Of a DNA stretch of 64,000 bases, positions 1 through 10,478 are shown piece by piece (positions within the stretch are counted from its first letter, which is position 1; the number at the start of each line of letters is the position of its first letter). This stretch comes from Pholis gunnellus. Its lineage: Eukaryota > Chordata > Actinopteri > Perciformes > Pholidae. The DNA lies in NCBI GenBank assembly GCA_910591455.2, contig OU342816.1:16725138-16789137 (forward strand), read 5' to 3'. A model generated the notes under the pieces. The model saw only the letters and a program-made list of their open reading frames with translations, did not search any database and had not been told where the DNA came from. The position numbers were made by a program, and so were the translations under genes.

Positions 1-159
1 GGCAGACAGACAGTTATATGTACTGAGTGAGTGAGTGAGACAGGCAGACAGACAGTAATATGTACTGACTGAGTGAGTGAGACAGGCAAACAGACAGATA
101 TATGTACTGACTGAGTAAGTGAGACAGGCAGACGGAGTTATATGTACTGAGTGAGTGAG
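1..159 (+). repeat. C0: partial C minisatellite, last 4 units
   Basis: This is the 3' end of a C block cut by the window start: a 40-bp remnant, two 42-bp units and the constant 35-bp terminal unit, which contains GGCAGACGGAGTTATATG. The penultimate unit carries GGCAAACAGAC, a marker found only in C0-C3. Confidence 0.95.
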
Positions 160-177
160 CCTTTAATGTTTTCTTTG

Positions 178-185
178 TGACGTCA
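178..185. promoter_or_regulatory. Representative palindromic CRE (TGACGTCA), first of about 290 in the window
   Basis: Seen directly: a perfect 8-bp palindrome TGACGTCA, here within GTGACGTCATTA. The same octamer recurs once in almost every 109-bp A unit. Established knowledge: this is the full consensus site of CREB/ATF-family bZIP factors, and methylation of its central CpG reduces CREB binding. That it is bound in vivo is inference. No TATA box or other core promoter element is evident beside it. Confidence 0.6.
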
Positions 186-227
186 TTAAGCCCCTCCCTT
201 CTGGTATTCAGCCCCTACCCACGACTC

Positions 228-248
228 CATGGACAGAACAGTGTCATG
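228..248. other. Imperfect palindrome within the A unit, with AGAACA core
   Basis: CATGGACA, then a 6-nt spacer GAACAG, then TGTCATG, form an inverted repeat with one bulged G. It recurs in each A unit. The centre contains one AGAACA, which matches a steroid-receptor half-site, but no matching second half-site follows. Function is unknown. Confidence 0.45.
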
Positions 249-297
249 ATGACATCACGGATTCTCTGCCTTTAATGTTGTCTTTGTGACGTCATTA
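247..297. other. Inverted pair of bZIP-like sites across the A-unit boundary (27-nt loop)
   Basis: TGATGACATCAC (247-258) and GTGACGTCATTA (286-297) are inverted repeats that match at 10 of 12 positions. They are separated by 27 nt holding the unit boundary. In RNA one mismatch becomes a wobble pair on each strand. The geometry repeats every 109 bp along every A array. Confidence 0.55.
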
Positions 298-597
298 AGC
301 CCCTCCCTACTGGTATTCAGCCCCTACCCATGACTCCATGGACAGAACAGTGTCATGATGACATCACGGATTCTCTGCCTTTAATGTTGTCTTTGTGACG
401 TCATTAAGCCCCTCCCTACTGGTATTCAGCCCCTACCCACGACTCCATGGACAGAACAGTGTCATGATGACATCACGGATTCTCTGCCTTTAATGTTGTC
501 TTTGTGACGTCATTAAGCCCCTCCCTACTGGTATTCAGCCCCTACCCACGACTCCATGGACAGAACAGTGTCATGATGACATCACGGATTCTCAGAA

Positions 598-629
598 GCG
601 TTTCAAAAAAAGGGCGTTTCAAAAAAAGG
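598..629 (+). repeat. Tandem 16-bp duplication at the start of B
   Basis: Two adjacent copies of GCGTTTCAAAAAAAGG lie immediately after the A/B junction. In B2 and B4 both copies have lost the C (GTTTAAAA). B3 keeps only one copy. B6, B8 and B9 have one of each form, so this module tracks B-block descent. Confidence 0.9.
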
Positions 630-728
630 GGGACGGAAGAAATAGTGGAACTAGAAAATGCATTTCCTGCTGAAAATGCGTTGGAATGCTAAAAGCTGAA
701 ATTAATTGCAAAAACATTGCTGAAAATA

Positions 729-791
729 GATATCCAATTAAAAAAAAATTGCAAAAAGCTTAATAATTCAAAAAGTTTAAAGATTACAAAT
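729..791 (+). repeat. Internal direct repeat of B, copy 1
   Basis: This is a 63-bp segment from GATATCCAATTAAAA to GATTACAAAT. A second copy lies 248 bp downstream at 977-1037, with a few substitutions and a 2-nt length difference. Both copies occur in every complete B block, so the duplication predates array amplification. Confidence 0.9.
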
Positions 792-976
792 GGCTGAAAA
801 TACAGAAATGGGAGACTACCTGTCTGAAAAATGTTGTAGCCTGAAAGCATTTAAACTGCACTGCTGAAAACCCTTCTAGTTGAAATGTTTAACTATGGTG
901 TCTGTAGCTGAAAGTATGAGAAAGAAGAAGGCTTTGAAAGTTGAAGAAGTTTAAGAGGATTTGAAGATTTTCTCCA

Positions 977-1037
977 GATATCCAATTAAAAAAAGATTGC
1001 AAAAAGCTGAATAATTCAAAGTTTAAAGCTTACAAAT
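977..1037 (+). repeat. Internal direct repeat of B, copy 2
   Basis: This 61-bp partner of the 729-791 segment differs by substitutions such as GCTGAATAATTC versus GCTTAATAATTC and GCTTACAAAT versus GATTACAAAT. Confidence 0.9.
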
Positions 1038-1136
1038 ATGAAAAGTCATATCACTCCTCTCCTGAAAGAGCTGAACATTTTAATATTTGAATGGTTTCTG
1101 TGGCTTAAAAAATGTCAGCAGTAGCGATATTTGTTT

Positions 1137-1323
1137 TAGTAGTAGTAGAAGTTGTAGTTCTAGTAGAAGTATTATAAGTAGTAGAAGTATTAGTAGCATT
1201 AGAATAAGTGTGTGTGTGGGGGGTCCTCTAAAAGTATCCAAGACCTGAATGACTGAATGAGAGACACAGAGAGAGAGAGAGAGAGAGAAGTGTATGTGTG
1301 CGTGTGTCTGTGAGTCTGTGTGT
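1137..1323 (+). repeat. Composite microsatellite (TAG)n-(GT)n-G6-(GA)n-GT-rich
   Basis: An imperfect TAG/AAG trinucleotide tract (1137-1207) is followed by (GT)n ending in six Gs (to 1223). After a 44-bp spacer there is a long AG dinucleotide run (1268-1289) and then a GT-rich stretch. The AG run is longest in B1-B3 and shorter in most later blocks. Read on the minus strand, the TAG tract yields an artefactual leucine-rich peptide. Confidence 0.92.
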
Positions 1324-1387
1324 TTATCAACATTGCTGATTACCTTAATCACGAACACCTGTGTGCCAGCACCCTGTTCATGGAGAA

Positions 1388-1886
1388 CAGACAGGCAGAC
1401 AGACAGTTACATGGACTGAGTGAGTGTGAGAGAGAGACAGACAGCCAGAGAGACAGTTAGATGACTGAGTGAGTGTGAGAGAGAGACAGACAGGCAGACA
1501 GACAGTTAGATGACTGAGTGAGTGTGAGAGAGAGACAGGCAGGCAGACAGACAGTTATATGTACTGAGTGAGTGAGTGAGACAGGCAGACAGACAGTTAT
1601 ATGTACTGAGTGAGTGAGTGAGACAGACAGCCAGACAGACAGTTAGATGACTGAGTGAGTGTGAGAGAGAGACAGACAGGCAGACAGACAGTTAGATGAC
1701 TGAGTGAGTGTAAGAGAGAGACAGGCAGGCAGACAGACAGTTATATGTACTGAGTGAGTGAGTGAGACAGGCAGACAGACAGTAATATGTACTGACTGAG
1801 TGAGTGAGACAGGCAAACAGACAGATATATGTACTGACTGAGTAAGTGAGACAGGCAGACGGAGTTATATGTACTGAGTGAGTGAG
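1388..1886 (+). repeat. C1: purine-rich minisatellite, 11 units
   Basis: Unit lengths run 50, 49, 49, 46, 42, 49, 49, 46, 42, 42 and 35 bp, summing exactly to 499. There are two unit classes. The 49-bp class has TTAGATGACTGAGTGAGTGT followed by a GA run. The 42/46-bp class has TTATATGTACTGAGTGAGTG. The first unit (ACATGGACTG) and the last three units are constant in nearly every C block. The GCCAGAGAGAC variant marks C1-C3. Confidence 0.95.
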
Positions 1887-4800
1887 CCTTTAATGTTTTC
1901 TTTGTGACGTCATTAAGCCCCTCCCTTCTGGTATTCAGCCCCTACCCACGACTCCATGGACAGAACAGTGTCATGATGACATCACGGATTCTCTGCCTTT
2001 AATGTTGTCTTTGTGACGTCATTAAGCCCCTCCCTACTGGTATTCAGCCCCTACCCACGACTCCATGGACAGAACAGTGTCATGATGACATCACGGATTC
2101 TCTGCCTTTAATGTTGTCTTTGTGACGTCATTAAGCCCCTCCCTACTGGTATTCAGCCCCTACCCACGACTCCATGGACAGAACAGTGTCATGATGACAT
2201 CACGGATTCTCTGCCTTTAATGTTGTCTTTGTGACGTCATTAAGCCCCTCCCTACTGGTATTCAGCCCCTACCCACGACTCCATGGACAGAACAGTGTCA
2301 TGATGACATCACGGATTCTCTGCCTTTATTGTTGTCTTTGTGACGTCATTAAGCCCCTCCCTACTGGTATTCAGCCCCTACCCACGACTCCATGGACAGA
2401 ACAGTGTCATGATGACATCACGGATTCTCTGCCTTTAATGTTGTCTTTGTGACGTCATTAAGCCCCTCCCTACTGGTATTCAGCCCCTACCCACGACTCC
2501 ATGGACAGAACAGTGTCATGATGACATCACGGATTCTCTGCCTTTAATGTTGTCTTTGTGACGTCATTAAGCCCCTCCCTACTGGTATTCAGCCCCTACC
2601 CACGACTCCATGGACAGAACAGTGTCATGATGACATCACGGATTCTCTGACTTTAATGTTGTCTTTGTGACGTCATTAAGCCCCTCCCTACTGGTATTCA
2701 GCCCCTACCCACGACTCCATGGACAGAACAGTGTCATGATGACATCACAGATTCTCTGCCTTTAATGTTGTCTTTGTGACGTCATTAAGCCCCTCCCTAC
2801 TGGTATTCAGCCCCTACCCACGACTCCATGGACAGAACAGTGTCATGATGACATCACGGATTCTCTGCCTTTAATGTTGTCTTTGTGACGTCATTAAGCC
2901 CCTCCCTACTGGTATTCAGCCCTTACCCACGACTCCATGGACAGAAGTGTCATGATGACATCACGGATTCTCTGCCTTTAATGTTGTCTTTGTGACGTCA
3001 TTAAGCCCCTCCCTACTGGTATTCAGCCCCTACCCACGACTCCATGGACAGAACAGTGTCATGATGACATCACGGATTCTCTGCCTTTATTGTTGTCTTT
3101 GTGACGTCATTAAGCCCCTCCCTACTGGTATTCAGCCCCTACCCACGACTCCATGGACAGAACAGTGTCATCATGACATCACGGATTCTCTGCCTTTAAT
3201 GTTGTCTTTGTGACGTCATTAAGCCCCTCCCTACTGGTATTCAGCCCCTACCCACGACTCCATGGACAGAACAGTGTCATGATGACATCACGGATTCTCT
3301 GCCTTTAATGTTGTCTTTGTGACGTCATTAAGCCCCTCCCTACTGGTATTCAGCCCCTACCCACGACTCCATGGACAGAACAGTGTCATGATGACATCAC
3401 GGATTCTCTGCCTTTAATGTTGTCTTTGTGACGTCATTAAGCCCCTCCCTACTGGTATTCAGCCCCTACCCACGACTCCATGGACAGAACAGTGTCATGA
3501 TGACATCACGGATTCTCTGCCTTTAATGTTGTCTTTGTGACGTCATTAAGCCCCTCCCTACTGGTATTCAGCCCCTACCCACGACTCCATGGACAGAACA
3601 GTGTCATGATGACATCACGGATTCTCTGCCTTTAATGTGGTCTTTGTGACGTCATTAAGCCCCTCCCTACTGGTATTCAGCCCCTACCCACGACTCCATG
3701 GACAGAACAGTGTCATGATGACATCACGGATTCTCTGCCTTTAATGTTGTCTTTGTGACGTCATTAAGCCCCTCCCTACTGGTATTCAGCCCCTACCCAC
3801 GACTCCATGGACAGAACAGTGTCATGATGACATCACGGATTCTCTGCCTTTAATGTTGTCTTTGTGACGTCATTAAGCCCCTCCCTACTGGTATTCAGCC
3901 CCTACCCACGACTCCATGGACAGAACAGTGTCATGATGACATCACGGATTCTCTGCCTTTAATGTTGTCTTTGTGACGTCATTAAGCCCCTCCCTACTGG
4001 TATTCAGCCCCTACCCACGACTCCATGGACAGAACAGTGTCATGATGACATCACGGATTCTCTGCCTTTAATGTTGTCTTTGTGACGTCATTAAGCCCCT
4101 CCCTACTGGTATTCAGCCCCTACCCACGACTCCATGGACAGAACAGTGTCATGATGACATCACGGATTCTCTGCCTTTAATGTTGTCTTTGTGACGTCAT
4201 TAAGCCCCTCCCTACTGGTATTCAGCCCCTACCCACGACTCCATGGACAGAACAGTGTCATGATGACATCACGGATTCTCTGCCTTTAATGTTGTCTTTG
4301 TGACGTCATTAAGCCCCTCCCTACTGGTATTCAGCCCCTACCCACGACTCCATGGACAGAACAGTGTCATGATGACATCACGGATTCTCTGCCTTTAATG
4401 TTGTCTTTGTGACGTCATTAAGACCCTCCCTACTGGTATTCAGCCCCTACCCACGACTCCATGGACAGAACAGTGTCATGATGACATCACGGATTCTCTG
4501 CCTTTAATGTGGTCTTTGTGACGTCATTAAGCCCCTCCCTACTGGTATTCAGCCCCTACCCACGACTCCATGGACAGAACAGTGTCATGATGACATCACG
4601 GATTCTCTGCCTTTAATGTGGTCTTTGTGACGTCATTAAGCCCCTCCCTACTGGTATTCAGCCCCTACCCACGACTCCATGGACAGAACAGTGTCATGAT
4701 GACATCACGGATTCTCTGCCTTTAATGTTGTCTTTGTGACGTCATTAAGCCCCTCCCTACTGGTATTCAGCCCCTACCCACGACTCCATGGACAGAACAG

Positions 4801-7800
4801 TGTCATGATGACATCACGGATTCTCTGCCTTTAATGTTGTCTTTGTGACGTCATTAAGCCCCTCCCTACTGGTATTCAGCCCCTACCCACGACTCCATGG
4901 ACAGAACAGTGTCATGATGACATCACGGATTCTCTGCCTTTAATGTTGTCTTTGTGACGTCATTAAGCCCCTCCCTACTGGTATTCAGCCCCTACCCACG
5001 ACTCCATGGACAGAACAGTGTCATGATGACATCACGGATTCTCTGCCTTTAATGTTGTCTTTGTGACGTCATTAAGCCCCTCCCTACTGGTATTCAGCCC
5101 CTACCCACGACTCCATGGACAGAACAGTGTCATGATGACATCACGGATTCTCTGCCTTTAATGTTGTCTTTGTGACGTCATTAAGCCCCTCCCTACTGGT
5201 ATTCAGCCCCTACCCACGACTCCATGGACAGAACAGTGTCATGATGACATCACGGATTCTCTGCCTTTAATGTTGTCATTGTGACGTCATTAAGCCCCTC
5301 CCTACTGGTATTCAGCCCCTACCCACGACTCCATGGACAGAACAGTGTCATGATGACATCACGGATTCTCTGCCTTTAATGTTGTCTTTGTGACGTCATT
5401 AAGCCCCTCCCTACTGGTATTCAGCCCCTACCCACGACTCCATGGACAGAACAGTGTCATGATGACATCGCGGATTCTCTGCCTTTAATGTTGTCTTTGT
5501 GACGTCATTAAGCCCCTCCCTACTGGTATTCAGCCCCTACCCACGACTCCATGGACAGAACAGTGTCATGATGACATCACGGATTCTCTGCCTTTAATGT
5601 TGTCTTTGTGACATCATTAAGCCCCTCCCTACTGGTATTCAGCCCCTACCCACGACTCCATGGACAGAACAGTGTCATGATGACATCACGGATTCTCTGC
5701 CTTTAATGTTGTCTTTGTGACGTCATTAAGCCCCTCCCTACTGGTATTCAGCCCCTACCCACGACTCCATGGACAGAACAGTGTCATGATGACATCACGG
5801 ATTCTGCCTTTAATGTTGTCTTTGTGACGTCATTAAGCCCCTCCCTACTGGTATTCAGCCCCTACCCACGACTCCATGGACAGAACAGTGTCATGATGAC
5901 ATCACGGATTCTCTGCCTTTAATGTTGTCTTTGTGACGTCATTAAGCCCCTCCCTACTGGATGACATCACGGATTCTCTGCCTTTAATGTTGTCTTTGTG
6001 ACGTCATTAAGCCCCTCCCTACTGGTATTCAGCCCCTACCCACGACTCCATGGACAGAACAGTGTCATGATGACATCACGGATTCTCTGCCTTTAATGTT
6101 GTCTTTGTGACGTCATTAAGCCCCTCCCTACTGGTATTCAGCCACTACCCACGACTCCATGGACAGAACAGTGTCATGATGACATCACGGATTCTCTGCC
6201 TTTAATGTTGTCTTTGTGACGTCATTAAGCCCCTCCCTACTGGTATTCAGCCCCTACCCACGACTCCATGGACAGAACAGTGTCATGATGACATCACGGA
6301 TTCTCTGCCTTTAATGTTGTCTTTGTGACGTCATTAAGCCCCTCCCTACTGGTATTCAGCCCCTACCCACGACTCCATGGACAGAACAGTGTCATGATGA
6401 CATCACGGATTCTCTGCCTTTAATGTTGTCTTTGTGACGTCATTAAGCCCCTCCCTACTGGTATTCAGCCCCTACCCACGACTCCATGGACAGAACAGTG
6501 TCATGATGACATCACGGATTCTCTGCCTTTAATGTTGTCTTTGTGACGTCATTAAGCCCCTCCCTACTGGTATTCAGCCCCTACCCACGACTCCATGGAC
6601 AGAACAGTGTCATGATGACATCACGGATTCTCTGCCTTTAATGTTGTCTTTGTGACGTCATTAAGCCCCTCCCTACTGGTATTCAGCCCCTACCCACGAC
6701 TCCATGGACAGAACAGTGTCATGATGACATCACGGATTCTCTGCCTTTAATGTTGTCTTTGTGACGTCATTAAGCCCCTCCCTACTGGTATTCAGCCCCT
6801 ACCCACGACTCCATGGACAGAACAGTGTCATGATGACATCACGGATTCTCTGCCTTTAATGTGGTCTTTGTGACGTCATTAAGCCCCTCCCTACTGGTAT
6901 TCAGCCCCTACCCACGACTCCATGGACAGAACAGTGTCATGATGACATCACGGATTCTCTGCCTTTAATGTGGTCTTTGTGACGTCATTAAGCCCCTCCC
7001 TACTGGTATTCAGCCCCTACCCACGACTCCATGGACAGAACAGTGTCATGATGACATCACGGATTCTCTGCCTTTAATGTTGTCTTTGTGACGTCATTAA
7101 GCCCCTCCCTACTGGTATTCAGCCCCTACCCACGACTCCATGGACAGAACAGTGTCATGATGACATCACGGATTCTCTGCCTTTAATGTTGTCTTTGTGA
7201 CGTCATTAAGCCCCTCCCTACTGGTATTCAGCCCCTACCCACGACTCCATGGACAGAACAGTGTCATGATGACATCACGGATTCTCTGCCTTTAATGTTG
7301 TCTTTGTGACGTCATTAAGCCCCTCCCTACTGGTATTCAGCCCCTACCCACGACTCCATGGACAGAACAGTGTCATGATGACATCACGGATTCTCTGCCT
7401 TTAATGTTGTCTTTGTGACGTCATTAAGCCCCTCCCTACTGGTATTCAGCCCCTACCCACGACTCCATGGACAGAACAGTGTCATGATGACATCACGGAT
7501 TCTCTGCCTTTAATGTTGTCTTTGTGACGTCATTAAGCCCCTCCCTACTGGTATTCAGCCCCTACCCACGACTCCATGGACAGAACAGTGTCATGATGAC
7601 ATCACGGATTCTCTGCCTTTAATGTTGTCTTTGTGACGTCATTAAGCCCCTCCCTACTGGTATTCAGCCCCTACCCACGACTCCATGGACAGAACAGTGT
7701 CATGATGACATCACGGATTCTCTGCCTTTAATGTTGTCTTTGTGACGTCATTAAGCCCCTCCCTACTGGTATTCAGCCCCTACCCACGACTCCATGGACA

Positions 7801-9684
7801 GAACAGTGTCATGATGACATCACGGATTCTCTGCCTTTAATGTTGTCTTTGTGACGTCATTAAGCCCCTCCCTACTGGTATTCAGCCCCTACCCACGACT
7901 CCATGGACAGAACAGTGTCATGATGACATCACGGATTCTCTGCCTTTAATGTGGTCTTTGTGACGTCATTAAGCCCCTCCCTACTGGTATTCAGCCCCTA
8001 CCCACGACTCCATGGACAGAACAGTGTCATGATGACATCACGGATTCTCTGCCTTTAATGTGGTCTTTGTGACGTCATTAAGCCCCTCCCTACTGGTATT
8101 CAGCCCCTACCCACGACTCCATGGACAGAACAGTGTCATGATGACATCACGGATTCTCTGCCTTTAATGTTGTCTTTGTGACGTCATTAAGCCCCTCCCT
8201 ACTGGTATTCAGCCCCTACCCACGACTCCATGGACAGAACAGTGTCATGATGACATCACGGATTCTCTGCCTTTAATGTTGTCTTTGTGACGTCATTAAG
8301 CCCCTCCCTACTGGTATTCAGCCCCTACCCACGACTCCATGGACAGAACAGTGTCATGATGACATCACGGATTCTCTGCCTTTAATGTTGTCTTTGTGAC
8401 GTCATTAAGCCCCTCCCTACTGGTATTCAGCCCCTACCCACGACTCCATGGACAGAACAGTGTCATGATGACATCACGGATTCTCTGCCTTTAATGTTGT
8501 CTTTGTGACGTCATTAAGCCCCTCCCTACTGGTATTCAGCCCCTACCCACGACTCCATGGACAGAACAGTGTCATGATGACATCACGGATTCTCTGCCTT
8601 TAATGTTGTCTTTGTGACGTCATTAAGCCCCTCCCTACTGGTATTCAGCCCCTACCCACGACTCCATGGACAGAACAGTGTCATGATGACATCACGGATT
8701 CTCTGCCTTTAATGTTGTCTTTGTGACGTCATTAAGCCCCTCCCTACTGGTATTCAGCCCCTACCCACGACTCCATGGACAGAACAGTGTCATGATGACA
8801 TCACGGATTCTCTGCCTTTAATGTTGTCATTGTGACGTCATTAAGCCCCTCCCTACTGGTATTCAGCCCCTACCCACGACTCCATGGACAGAACAGTGTC
8901 ATGATGACATCACGGATTCTCTGCCTTTAATGTTGTCTTTGTGACGTCATTAAGCCCCTCCCTACTGGTATTCAGCCCCTACCCACGACTCCATGGACAG
9001 AACAGTGTCATGATGACATCACGGATTCTCTGCCTTTAATGTTGTCTTTGTGACGTCATTAAGCCCCTCCCTACTGGTATTCAGCCCCTACCCACGACTC
9101 CATGGACAGAACAGTGTCATGATGACATCACGGATTCTCTGCCTTTAATGTTGTCTTTGTGACGTCATTAAGCCCCTCCCTACTGGTATTCAGCCCCTAC
9201 CCACGACTCCATGGACAGAACAGTGTCATGATGACATCACGGATTCTCTGCCTTTAATGTTGTCTTTGTGACGTCATTAAGCCCCTCCCTACTGGTATTC
9301 AGCCCCTACCCACGACTCCATGGACAGAACAGTGTCATGATGACATCACGGATTCTTTGCCTTTAATGTTGTCTTTGTGACGTCATTAAGCCCCTCCCTA
9401 CTGGTATTCAGCCCCTACCCACGACTCCATGGACAGAACAGTGTCATGATGACATCACGGATTCTCTGCCTTTAATGTTGTCTTTGTGACGTCATTAAGC
9501 CCCTCCCTACTGGTATTCAGCCCCTACCCACGACTCCATGGACAGAACAGTGTCATGATGACATCATGGATTCTCTGCCTTTAATGTTGTCTTTGTGACG
9601 TCATTAAGCCCCTCCCTACTGGTATTCAGCCCCTACCCACGACTCCATGGACAGAACAGTGTCATGATGACATCACGGATTCTC
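1887..9684 (+). repeat. A2: expanded 109-bp minisatellite, about 72 copies (7.8 kb)
   Basis: This is the longest A array. Length is 72 units minus a 2-bp deletion near 2946, a 2-bp deletion near 5806 and a 44-bp deletion at 5960/5961. A TGTGGTC variant occurs in adjacent-unit pairs at 4511/4620, 6863/6972 and 7953/8062 and singly at 3639, which shows segmental duplication. A CRE-changing TGACATCA occurs at 5609-5616. The first unit is the TTTTCT/CCCTTCTGG type. Confidence 0.96.
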
Positions 9685-10478
9685 AGAAGCGTTTAAAAAA
9701 AAGGGCGTTTAAAAAAAAGGGGGACGGAAGAAATAGTGGAACTAGAAAATGCATTTCCTGCTGAAAATGCGTTGGAATGCTAAAAGCTGAAATTAATTGC
9801 AAAAACATTGCTGAAAATAGATATCCAATTAAAAAAAAATTGCAAAAAGCTTAATAATTCAAAAAGTTTAAAGATTACAAATGGCTGAAAATACAGAAAT
9901 GGGAGACTACCTGTCTGAAAAATGTTGTAGCCTGAAAGCATTTAAACTGCACTGCTGAAAACCCTTCTAGTTGAAATGTTTAACTATGGTGTCTGTAGCT
10001 GAAAGTATGAGAAAGAAGAAGGCTTTGAAAGTTGAAGAAGTTTAAGAGGATTTGAAGATTTTCTCCAGATATCCAATTAAAAAAAGATTGCAAAAAGCTG
10101 AATAATTCAAAGTTTAAAGCTTACAAATATGAAAAGTCATATCACTCCTCTCCTGAAAGAGCTGAACATTTTAATATTTGAATGGTTTCTGTGGCTTAAA
10201 AAATGTCAGCAGTAGCGATATTTGTTTTAGTAGTAGTAGAAGTTGTAGTTCTAGTAGAAGTATTATAAGTAGTAGAAGTATTAGTAGCATTAGAATAAGT
10301 GTGTGTGTGGGGGGTCCTCTAAAAGTATCCAAGACCTGAATGACTGAATGAGAGACACAGAGAGAGAGAGAGAGAGAGAAGTGTATGTGTGCGTGTGTCT
10401 GTGAGTCTGTGTGTTTATCAACATTGCTGATTACCTTAATCACGAACACCTGTGTGCCAGCACCCTGTTCATGGAGAA
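9685..10478 (+). repeat. B2: AT-rich spacer, 794 bp
   Basis: It has the same length as B1 and nearly the same sequence, including the long (GA)n and GCACCCTG. Both 16-bp modules carry GTTTAAAA instead of GTTTCAAA. Confidence 0.96.

Larger units (their letters stand above)
160..593 (+). repeat. A1: 109-bp minisatellite, 4 copies
   Basis: There are four head-to-tail 109-bp units. The first has TTTTCT in place of TTGTCT and CCCTTCTGG in place of CCCTACTGG, a position-specific variant shared by A1-A4. The second unit has lost a CpG (CCCATGACTCC). The array ends at the invariant junction CGGATTCTC/AGAAGCG. Confidence 0.97.
594..1387 (+). repeat. B1: AT-rich HOR spacer, 794 bp (reference copy)
   Basis: This is single-copy within each HOR. 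In order it has: a duplicated 16-bp GCGTTTC-A7-GG module; about 400 bp in which a CTGAAA-like core recurs every 15-40 bp; a 63-bp segment repeated 248 bp downstream; (TAG)n; (GT)n followed by G6; a long (GA)n; and a GT-rich tail leading into C. It carries GCCAGCACCCTG, which is shared only with B2 and B3. Open frames inside it arise from the microsatellites and are not credible genes. Confidence 0.96.

Noticed and set aside
235..249. Glucocorticoid/androgen response element in the A unit
   Set aside because: Only the AGAACA half-site matches. The sequence after the 3-nt spacer is TCATGA, not TGTTCT.
598..629. CENP-B box or cell-cycle element in the GCGTTTCAAA module
   Set aside because: The CENP-B box core pattern (TTCG followed by A and CGGG at fixed spacing) is not matched. 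The TTTGAA on the reverse strand is a 6-bp chance-level match beside an A-run.
504..692. Recurrent 62-residue plus-strand open frame spanning the A/B junction (copies near 18274, 23161, 30728, 34637, 36783, 58129 and others)
   Set aside because: It is the chance reading of the last A unit plus the first 100 bp of B, and its recurrence follows from tandem duplication. The start depends on a non-ATG codon overlapping the CRE. It is absent where the 16-bp module changes to GTTTAAAA (B2, B3, B4).
1080..1358. Recurrent 90-92 residue minus-strand open frame in B (copies also near 10171, 14913, 18850, 26378, 35213, 60901 and others), with a leucine/isoleucine-rich stretch that looks like a membrane segment
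   Set aside because: The leucine run is the antisense reading of the TAG/AAG microsatellite, and the Ser-Leu and Thr-His runs are the (GA)n and (GT)n tracts. The frame is broken by 2- or 4-bp repeat-length changes in B3, B7, B20 and B24 and shortened in B6, B17 and B21. There is no sign of frame-preserving selection.
594..1387. B (or the whole module) as a transposon with internal minisatellites, such as a Helitron-type or MITE-like element
   Set aside because: I found no terminal inverted repeats, target-site duplications, hairpin-plus-CTRR end or transposase or replication-initiator coding. Tandem arrangement with fixed junctions fits satellite amplification better.
2231..2452. 73-92 residue plus-strand frames inside A arrays (also 2992, 54194 and 60216)
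   Set aside because: They exist only where a single substitution removes the stop in TTTAATG (for example TTTATTG or TTCAATG), joining two 109-bp units. They are not a coding signal.
160..9684. CRISPR-like regular spacing of repeats
   Set aside because: The 109-bp units are contiguous with no unique spacers, no cas genes are present, and the DNA is of eukaryotic type.
1887..9684. Assembly artefact as the explanation for the 72-copy A2 array
   Set aside because: Not excluded, but the array contains private ordered variants (a 44-bp deletion, spaced TGTGGTC pairs, CATCGCGG near 5469) rather than identical filler, which argues for real sequence. Spanning reads would decide.
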